Origin: Zingiber officinale
Lineage: Eukaryota; Streptophyta; Magnoliopsida; Zingiberales; Zingiberaceae
Length of the DNA stretch: 64,000 bases
Direction of reading: 5' to 3'
Assembly (NCBI RefSeq): GCF_018446385.1
Contig: NC_056002.1
Coordinates: forward strand, 43,041,671 to 43,105,670
The position numbers and the translations under genes are program-made. The notes beneath the pieces are model-generated. The model did not search any database. It was not told the origin of the DNA and was given only the letters and a program-made list of their open reading frames with translations. The first letter of the stretch is position 1; each line of letters starts with the position of its first letter. Of the stretch, positions 56,483-64,000 are shown in pieces.

Positions 56483-57676
56483 GTGCCTCTTGACACAACA
56501 AGAGGAAACCCAACGTGGCACAGAAGGCTGGGTCACACTCACATTAGACTCATTTCAAAAATGAGTCAAAATGGTCTAGTTAGAGGTTTGCCCAAATTAA
56601 AAGTTATTGAAAACTCAATCTGTGATGCGTGTCAAAAAGGAAAACAAACCAAGTCAACCCACAAGTCAACTAATCTAGAAAGAACTAACATCATACTTGA
56701 GCTCCTTCATATTGACCTATTTGATTCACATGAAGCCAAGTCACTAAGCAAGAACCAATATTGTTTAGTGATAATTGATGACTACTCTAGGTACACATGA
56801 GTAAAATTCCTAAAAACAAAAGATGAAACCTATGAAATATTTAGTAATTTTTGCAAATTAACGGAAAATGAAAAATATACTAAAATTAAAAGAATAAGAA
56901 GTGATCACGGGGGAGAATTTGAAAATCATAGGTTTACCCAATTTTGTAAAATAAATGGATACCAACATGAATTTTCATGCCCTAGAACCCCCCAACAAAA
57001 TGGACTAGTAGAACGTAAAAATAGAACACTACAAGAAGCCGCTAGGACAATGTTAAACGAATATAAGTTAAATCATCAATTTTGGGCTGAAGCAATAAAT
57101 ACTGCAAATGATATTCAAAACAGAATTTTAATAAACAAATCTCACAATAAAACACCGTATGAACTCTACTATCATAAAATTCCCAACCTATACTATTTAA
57201 AAGTATTTGGTTGTAAAGTTCACATTTTAAATACTAAAGATTACTTAGGAAAATTTACACCCAAGTCTAACCAAGGAATATTTTTAGGATACTCCTCAAC
57301 CAGTAGAGCCTTTAGAGTATATAATCAAAACACCTTGAAAGTTGAAGAAACAACTAATGTAATATTTGATGAAGAAAACATGTTACCTAATATAACTGAA
57401 AATATTGACATTAATCCAAGAGCTATAGAAGATGATGAAATCCATCCTAATCTTAATGAGTCGGAAGAACCAGTACCTGAACCACAGCCGAGACCAACTA
57501 GAGTAAGTACTTCCCACCCACCTGACCAAATTCTGGGTGACCCAAACCTAGGAGTCAGAACTAGATCATCCTATAGAAACCTTAGTCAGATTGCCCTTAT
57601 TTCCAAAATTGAACCTAAAACTATAGAAGAAGCCCTTCCTGACCTAGACTGGATATTGCAATGCAGGAAGAATTAG
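56483..57676 (+). pseudogene. S3 integrase
   Basis: Starts at the zinc finger (WHRRLGHTHI, CDACQKGKQ). The core has Asp in HIDLFDSHE, a TGA at 56798-56800 replacing the Trp of the YTW-VKF block, Asp in IRSDHGGEF, and Glu in QQNGLVERKN. The frame is open again from 56801 to 57676 across the C-terminal part (YLKVFGCKVH, GIFLGYSSTSRAF, RPTRVSTSHPPDQILGD). It ends with a frameshift after LDWIL, where one base is missing near 57655. All three catalytic residues survive. Confidence 0.88.
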
Positions 57677-59136
57677 CACAATTTGAGAGAAACCAAGTCT
57701 AGGACCTTGTACCCAAACCCATAGACAAATCAATAATAGACACCAAATGAGTTTTTAGGAACAAGTTGGATGATCACGGTGATATAATAAGAAACAAAGC
57801 TAGGCTAGTAGCCAAAGGGTTTAGTCAGGTCGAAGGCTTAGACTATGATGAAACCTATGCTCCGGTAGCTAGACTTGAATCCATTAGGATGTTATTAGCC
57901 TATGCAGCAAATAAAGGGTTTAAGTTATTCCAAATGGAAGTTAAGTCAGCCTTTTTAAATGGGTTTATCAAAGAAGAGGTCTACGTAAGCCAACCTCCAG
58001 GATTTGAAGACTTAGACTACCCAAACCATGTATTCAAATTAAAAAAGGTGTTATATGGACTAAAACAAGCCCCTAGGGCTTGGTATGAAAGATTATCTAA
58101 TTACTTAATATCCAAAGGCTTCAACCAAGGACAAATAGATCCGACCTTATTTGTAAAAACTATAGAAAAAGACATCTTTATAGCCCAAATCTATGTTGAC
58201 GACATAATTTTTGGCTCAACTAACTCCAAGTTTTTAAAAGAATTTGTTAAATTAATGGAAAATGAATTCGAAATGAGTATGGTTGGGGAACTTAACTTTT
58301 TCTTAGGCTTACAAATAAAACAAACCAAAGATGGAATCTACATTTATCAAACTAAATATGCTAAGGAGTTAATCAAAAATTTCTGCATGGAAAACTCAAA
58401 AATTATAAATACACCAATGGCAACCAACATTAACATTGACTCTGATCCTGAAGGAAAACCAGTAGATCCTAAATACTATAGGAGTGCCATAGGTAGCTTA
58501 CTTTACCTAACTGCAAGCCGACCCGACATATTGTTTGCAGTAGGTATGTGCGTCAGATACCAATCTTGTGCAAAAGAGTCACACCTAACATATGTTAAAA
58601 GAATACTTAGGTATATTAAAGGGACTCTAAATGTAGGACTTTGGTACCCAAGAACTTGCACCTTTGATCTTTATGGCTATTTTGATTCGGACTATGCCGG
58701 ATGCAAATTAGATAGAAAAAGTACAAGTGGTAGCTGCCAGATTCTAGGTCAGTGCCTAGTAAGTTGGTCAAGCAGAAAACAACATTGTGTTACTCTATCC
58801 ACTACATAAGCTGAATACATAGCCCTAGGAGAATGTGCATCTCAACTATTGTGGATGATGCACACGTTAAAAGACTATCAACTAGAATATAAAAATACAA
58901 AAATCTTTATTGATAATATCAGCTCAATTAATCTGACAAAAAATCCTATTCACCATTCTAGGACTAAACACATAGAAGTAAAACACCACTTTGTAAGAGA
59001 TCATGTAGCTAAAGGTGAAATTACACTCAACCATGTTGAGTCCAAATCAAATCTAGTTGACATCTTTACAAAACCCTTACCTGAACTTGAGTTCAGTGTA
59101 CTTAGAAGGCAAATAGGAATGTATTGGGTAGAGTAG
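57677..59136 (+). pseudogene. S3 reverse transcriptase and RNase H
   Basis: The RT start carries two stops in place of conserved tryptophans (TAG 57700-57702, TGA 57748-57750). It is then open from 57766: [45 protein letters not shown], active site [29 protein letters not shown]. RNase [12 protein letters not shown] (usual TDSDYAG; the Thr is Phe), KSTSGSC. A TAA at 58807-58809 replaces the glutamate codon of TTEAEYIA, removing a catalytic acidic residue. The end HSRTKHIEVKHHFVRDH...FTKPLPELEF runs to TAG 59134-59136. Confidence 0.88.
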
Positions 59137-59547
59137 GTGTCTCAATTTGTTATCTTGTTTTAATTATTGTTTCTCAAATTCTAGGAAAAATAAATTTCAA
59201 AATTCCCAATTTCCTAGATTTTTTAAAATTTTGTAATTAGCCTAAGCATTACCCCTAGAAATCATGTTCCCCTAGAATTAAGAGAGAGCATCTCACAAAC
59301 ACCTAGGTCTACCTTGATTGTGATTGAAAAACATAGAACGACGTGAGATGCATAGGGTTCAGCCTGGACTCAAGAATGCTTATATCTGTGCATCAATATG
59401 AGTCTGGGCGTTAAACAAGCAATATACATTAATCATGTTAAGTCATCCAGCTTTAGTCAAATCTAACTGGATCAATTGACTTAACTTGACTAACCAAGTG
59501 AAAGCTGTTGCCCTCTAAGCAATCAGCAAGTAGCTAAAGGTTAGACA
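59137..59547 (+). other. S3 spacer after pol
   Basis: Untranslated region matching in layout the part after pol in S1. It is cut by T4 at 59548; the S3 3' LTR and any extra ORF are not in the window. Confidence 0.55.
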
Positions 59548-59714
59548 TGTAACGACCCAATTTTCCTCATTAGGAGTTCTAAAAGTTCTTAAAAATATTT
59601 AGAAATATTTTAGAAATATTCTAGAGATTTTTAGAAATTTTTAGAGTATTTTTATGTAATTTTTGGAGGTCGTTTAATATTTTTACTAAACGAAGGAAGT
59701 TTCGACAAAAAAAT

Positions 59715-59782
59715 GTCCAAGCCGAGAATTGAACCCACGACCTTTGACTCGGTCAAAACTTAGCTAACCAGGTGGGCAAATG
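59715..59782 (-). repeat. tRNA-like unit in T4 LTR
   Basis: On the minus strand: CCACCTGGTTAGC as A-box remnant, GGGTTCAATTCTCG as B-box, and a TTTTTTT run directly downstream. It lies about 165-235 bp from the LTR start, the same register and orientation as in T3 and the solo LTR. Confidence 0.5.
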
Positions 59783-59799
59783 GAATTTTTTATTTTGAA

Positions 59800-60110
59800 A
59801 AAGTAGCAAATTTATTTAAGATAGTTAACAGAATATTGGATTATAAAAGGGATAAGTTGATCTTGGATTTGTCTGTTTAGAAAAGGTAGCGAATTCATTT
59901 AAGATAGTTAACAGAATATTATAAAAGGGATAAGTTGATGTTGGATTTGTTTGTTTAGAAAAGGTAGTGAATTTATTTAAGATAGTTAGCAGAATATTGG
60001 ATTATAAAAGGGATAAGTCGATGTTGGATTTGTCTGTTTAGAAAAAGGTAGCGAATTTATTTAAGGAGTTAACAGAAATATTAAGTTATAAAAAGGGATA
60101 AGTTGATGCT
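59800..60110. repeat. Four-unit tandem repeat in T4
   Basis: Units of about 75-80 bp each contain GAAAAGGTAGCGAATTTATTTAAGATAG-type sequence, AACAGAATATT and AAAAGGGATAAGTTGATNTTGGATTTGTCTG. Units begin near 59805, 59880, 59955 and 60040. Noncoding. Confidence 0.8.
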
Positions 60111-60329
60111 CTGTTTTCCCGTGACTTAAATCATTCTCTCCTTCTCTTCTGTATATGATGGCGGAGCTCGGGCAGAAAATGAAAGGGAGTTAGGGCATCA
60201 TCTCCGGCAGTTAGCCAAGGTCCTAGAAGCCCTTTTTGTTCGGTTGTGAGTCCAAGAATCAAGGTAAGTGATTCTCACCTGCAGTAGGAGTAGTTTCGGA
60301 CTTTTGTTCTTCTTGAATTCGAAGCATAA

Positions 60330-60658
60330 GAAGCACTTATAGTGTAGATTTTTAATTAAGCCTATAGTGCAGATTTTAATTAAGCTTATAATGTAGATTT
60401 TTATGTAAAGATTATATTGCAGATTTTAATTAAGCGCTTATAGTGAAGATTTTTAATTAAGCCTATAGTGAAGATTTTAATTAAGCTTATAATGCAGATT
60501 TTTATGTAGAGCTTATATTGTAGATTTTAATTAAGCGCTTATACTACGGATTTTTAATTAAGCCTATAGTACATATTTTAATTAAGCTTATAGTGCAAAT
60601 TTTTATGTAGGCTTATAGTACATATTTTTAATTAAGCTTATAGTGCAGATTTTATGTT
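60330..60658. repeat. Minisatellite of GCTTATAGTGCAGATTTTAATTAA units in T4
   Basis: About a dozen units of 24-30 bp. Two alternating forms (ATTTTTAATTAAGC and ATTTTTATGTAGGC) make a higher-order pattern of about 110-120 bp. It ends at the CACTA terminus. Confidence 0.8.
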
Positions 60659-60664
60659 TGCATA

Positions 60665-60990
60665 CACTACAACAAAAACCCTCATAGACATCGGTTTTCC
60701 ACCGGTGTTTATTACATTTTCGACCGATGTCTATGAAGCCGATGTAAAAGGTCTGCCATTTTAGATATCGGGTTAAAACCGATGTAGTATCACTTAACGA
60801 CACCGGTGTTCGAATCGGTTATTAACCGGTGTAGTATCACTTAACGACACCGTTTCATCAACGGTGTAAAACCGATGTAATATTATATGTTAATAACACC
60901 AGTTTTGGCAGCGGTATACGACCGATGTAATATTAGTTAATAACACCGGTTTTGCAGCGGTGGAAAACCGATGTAATTTGGGCATTTTTT
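60665..60990 (+). mobile_element. CACTA (En/Spm-type) terminus with subterminal repeats
   Basis: CACTACAACAAAAACC is a typical CACTA transposon end. It is followed by subterminal repeats in both orientations built on ACCGATGTAATATTA and ACACCGGTTTT. The three bases before it (ATA, 60662-60664) would be the target duplication. I find no matching TGTTGTAGTG end in the window, so the other end lies beyond 64000 or is lost. No transposase ORF is seen. Confidence 0.75.
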
Positions 60991-62661
60991 AACAGCACAA
61001 ATTTGATTTCCGAAACAATGAAAAACCGACAATAAAAAAAACACAAATATTCACAAATTATACAAATATTCTTCATTCAACAGTATCAATAAAATACACA
61101 AATATTCACAAATTACATAAATAATCTTCTTACAACAGTATCCATAAAATACCCAAACATTCTTTTTACATCAAAAGCTAATAGATATCAGAATCAAGGT
61201 AGAACATTCTTTTAACAACACATCAAGGTAGAACCGCACTTCAAATGTAATCTAGCATGCATTCAGCCCACTCGAACCGCACTTCATCAATTTCAACTCT
61301 GGAGTACTTGAGATTTGTAAATTGTAAAAACACATAAATAATATATTAGTAAAGATGCAAATTTGAAAGCTGGAAATGGTAAAGATGTAATTTTGAAAGT
61401 TGGAAATGGTAAAGATGCAATTTTGATTTATTTTTTTTTTTCCAAATATTTGCTCTAGCTCTAACGAGGCCAGTCTAGTTTTTCTGATCTCTATCCTTCT
61501 AACACTTCAAATCAAGCATTTTGAAAGCTTTTCAGTCTGATTTTGCAATGAGAACTACCAATAAACTAAATTTGGAATGCAAAATATCTAAACCAAAGAA
61601 AGTCCCTTTCTAATTGATACTTGCAACAAAGATAATCTACAATACTTTATACAAAGTTAATTCATGATCAGGATCCAATAATCCACCATATGTCAAATAA
61701 CTAAAACAAATGTGTACATGTATCAAATAAAATAAAATACTGAGTTTTTAAAGGCTAATGTGGAAGACTATTGTTCATAATGCTTAATTCATTGAAGGAT
61801 AATTGCGCGCATCCGCATACACACCGATACACATATACATATGCAATTTAGCACAAAAAAATCATTGTAAAATCTAAAACTTTCATATATGACACTTAGT
61901 ATATGCTGCTTAGAATATAACATAGATAATTTGCTCATTCTAATTAAAGTGCAGAGATTGATAAGAACCGACAGCATCATACAACAAATTACTAGGCATG
62001 ATAATGGTTGAACAAAAAAATATGACTACACAACAAATCCAGTGAAGGAAGCATAGAAGAACAAAGAAAATGTTCATAGTTAACAAGTAAATGAAGAGAT
62101 ATACTATTTATTGTACTACCTCTGATGTCATCTTCCAAATCTCATAAGCAAGAATGCTTTTTGTAGATATACAAGTTCCATGCTGGCAATATACAAGTTC
62201 CATGCTTATATCACTCTGAAATTGCAACACAACCTCAAAAGGCTTGTGCTCTTTCCTAATAAGCTTTTTTCAATGTAAGCTCGGATAAAAATATAATGCA
62301 CCTAGGTTAAACAAAATATACATATAAATGCGAATGGAACTTCAATTTACTGAAAAATATCTATAGCTGATTAGATCGATCGTGTTGGCGGTGATGCAAT
62401 GAAAACTGGCAGCAGCTTCATTGGCACTGCAAACAAACCAAATCAATATGATCTGTTAAACAAAATGCTACTTCAAGACAGATGTTTTTTGTAGATAAAT
62501 GTGGAGATTTTTTTTTCTTGACAAAATATGGGCATACAAGAACATTACTGTGGAAATTGAAAAGCACTTGATCCTCTGACAGGCAAAATTTGAAGGGGAC
62601 CCTTTTTGACAAGTAGAATAGATACAATACACATCTCTCTTAGGAATATGCAATCATCTGG
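60991..62661. other. AT-rich region without recognised genes
   Basis: Possibly the interior of the CACTA element and the 3' flank of the kinase exons. A short direct repeat (ATATACAAGTTCCATGCT, about 62168 and 62190) is present. ORFs here are short and without family features. Confidence 0.4.
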
Positions 62662-62770
62662 CTATTGGATACTAGACATATCAGAATGTAACGGTTGAGG
62701 TGACTGAGTCTTGATTAGAGGCTTCAAGGATTCCATGATACTAGAAAAAGAAGGCCTTTTCCATGGCTCG
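62662..62770 (-). CDS. Last coding exon of a CTR1-like Raf-type protein kinase
   Basis: On the minus strand an acceptor TTGAGTTTCAG precedes an exon reading EPWKRPSFSSIMESLKPLIK, then a short polar tail ending at TAG (62662-62664). This is the C-terminal lobe end of a Raf-like MAP3K of the CTR1 group, in which the WKRPSF block holds the conserved kinase subdomain XI arginine. The exon joins in phase to the one at 62875-62969 over a 104-bp intron (GTATAG donor). CTR1-type kinases act in the cytoplasm and at the ER in ethylene signalling; the role of this one is unknown. It is an intact end of either a host gene or a captured fragment. Confidence 0.75.
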
Positions 62771-62874
62771 CTGAAACTCAACATGTGATTTAAGTTAGTG
62801 TGTGGGGAAGCACGAGTGAAGAAGTATGTTAATATTTAATAATCATGCCTGCATCAGGCAATAGATATCTATAC

Positions 62875-62969
62875 CTAGCCCAACAGGACTCAATTATGGC
62901 AGCCACATGTCTATTTACAGTACTTGGGATCTCAGGCCTTCTTGCCTTGAAGCCAACTGCAGCAACCAC
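62875..62969 (-). CDS. Penultimate coding exon of the CTR1-like kinase
   Basis: Minus strand, acceptor CTTGCAG at 62970-62976, donor GTATAG. It reads VVAAVGFKARRPEIP...VAAIIESCWA, the kinase region just after the QPW...NPAQ segment expected in a preceding exon. Two positions usually conserved in the CTR1 group look changed (RRP for RRL/KRL, NRH for NPQ), which may mean decay. 95 nt with the correct phase for both joins. No earlier exon is visible up to 64000, so the next intron exceeds 1 kb or the copy is truncated. Confidence 0.75.
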
Positions 62970-64000
62970 CTGCAAGGGCACAACTTGTATTTTCTTATAC
63001 AGTTAAAGGAAAATATATCAATTAATGGGACCCAACACTGTCAAAAGAAGTTACTTTTATTTGTAGCTAAAATAAACAAAGACTTGATGGATAAAATTTA
63101 CAAAGTAAGCTTGGATATGGTGGATGGTGAGGTAGATGCTTTCAGTGTTTGGAAAAGTGTTAACAAAGTCAATCTTGGGCCATGTTAATAGGTCGATAAA
63201 AGTAAGCTTGTATTTTGATTGTTGCTTCTTAGATGGTGAATTAACAGATTGAGAACATCCATATTCTAATCCTGAATATGCTATAGAAGATTGATTAATA
63301 CAGACTAGAATGACAATTAATGATTGAAAAAAAAAGAAACATTGACTATCATTTAGAAGATGAAAATCCTTCTAGATGTCCATTAAAAACTTACTATACA
63401 TTTTCTGATTCCCAGCACATAAAATCAAAACAAGTAACTGCTATAAAAAATATAAATGACTCCACAAAAGATTTGTCATGGTAAACATACCTTTCCAAAA
63501 AAAATATCTTACAATCTTTAACCTTCAAGGCAAAGAACCAATAAAGTTTGCAAACACAAACGAAAAACATCAAATAACAAGACCTTTTTTCCAAATAATT
63601 CTTTTCTTTCTCAAAAGAAATTAAAAAGGAATATGGCATGATTTTTGAAGCTGGCAGAGTTGTTACACCTAAAAATCATATCAAACCATGTAAACGTTTT
63701 ATGGATGACTACCAACAGAAATTTCCAAAGTTTATTTAAATTGAAGCTTTTGTGCAACATGAGTTCTCAAACTTCGATTTGCATGTAGTAAATAAGCATG
63801 ACATGGTACATAAAGCTAATAATAACATGTGTTAGACTTATGAAGTAAAAAAACAAATTTCCTCAAGAGAATAATCATATCTATCAAGAACTATCCTTCA
63901 ACAATACAGAGGAAAACAAATGAAATGAAAGAAAAGAATGAATGGGAATAGTACAGACTTCAAGAAAAAAAGGAGTCAATTTGAAGCCTATATAGCAATT
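62970..64000. other. AT-rich region, probably intron of the kinase or transposon interior
   Basis: No further kinase exon, LTR edge or transposon end recognised on either strand. Short ORFs at 62907-63188 and 63394-63639 overlap the exon antisense or are low complexity. Confidence 0.4.

Larger units (their letters stand above)
34431..59547 (+). mobile_element. Sirevirus-like copia element S3, truncated at both ends, with two nested insertions
   Basis: Pieces in order: end of the 5' LTR (34431-35056), gag (35322-36643), gag-linker (39501-39819), AT-rich array, protease-integrase-RT-RNase H (56125-59136) and the spacer after pol. A solo Tekay LTR (36680-39495) and T3 (40638-55558) interrupt it. 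The 3' part is cut off by T4 at 59548. Removing the inserts gives a continuous Sirevirus reading order colinear with S2. Confidence 0.85.
59548..60664 (+). repeat. T4: Tekay/Del-like LTR, interrupted on the right
   Basis: TGTAACGACCCAATTTTCC start as in T3, the same TTTTTGGAGGTCGTTTA block, a minus-strand tRNA-like unit at about 59715-59782, and a GAGTCCAAGAATCAAGGTAAG splice-donor-like block shared with T3 (41368-41393). No LTR end is seen before the CACTA terminus at 60665. Confidence 0.82.

Overview
The window is a heterochromatin-like stretch of a flowering-plant nuclear genome. It consists almost entirely of LTR retrotransposons nested in one another, plus two fragments related to ordinary plant genes. 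Everything recognisable is plant-type: Sirevirus-like Ty1/copia elements with initiator-tRNA-Met primer sites, Tekay/Del-like chromodomain Ty3/gypsy elements, an Athila/Tat-like LTR, a TRIM and a CACTA terminus. A monocot (perhaps Zingiberales) is my guess from the look of the LTRs; nothing in the sequence proves it. There are no bacterial operons, rRNA genes or CRISPR arrays.

Layout. 1-7494: 3' part of a Sirevirus-like copia element (S1) with broken pol, an internal promoter-like block, an apparently spliced envelope-like ORF, repeated polypurine tracts and a 3' LTR. 7495-10595: AT-rich older DNA with a decayed MED14 (Mediator) fragment and tandem repeats. 10596-11740: an old minus-strand LTR. 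11811-18035: an Athila/Tat-like LTR (A1) containing a 4.4-kb gypsy-type LTR (T1), which itself carries a complete minus-strand TRIM. 18036-34430: Sirevirus S2, whose 5' LTR is split by a complete but decayed minus-strand Tekay element (T2, TSD GGAAC); S2 ends abruptly inside RT. 34431-59547: Sirevirus S3, lacking the start of its LTR and interrupted by a solo Tekay LTR (36680-39495, TSD AAGGA) and by a young, nearly intact Tekay element T3 (40638-55558). T3's 5' LTR holds a gag-only Sirevirus, S4 (43586-47677, TSD GTAAG). 59548-60664: a further Tekay LTR (T4), cut by a CACTA terminus at 60665. 62662-62969: the last two exons of a CTR1-like Raf-type kinase on the minus strand.

Relative ages follow from nesting: S3 is older than T3, T3 older than S4; S2 older than T2; A1 older than T1 and S2; T1 older than the TRIM. 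No element here has a fully open gag-pol; T3 is closest, with two small frame breaks.

Most striking observation: the Tekay LTRs carry tRNA-like units near their 5' ends, always antisense to the element. The best set is a tandem triplet at 38958-39336. Each unit there has an A-box and a B-box at tRNA spacing, an upstream TATA/CAA block like that of plant tRNA genes, and an oligo-T run just downstream. This looks like a Pol III-type transcription unit built into the LTR. A second pattern is that several unrelated LTR families each carry a dense array of their own short, CpG-containing palindrome.
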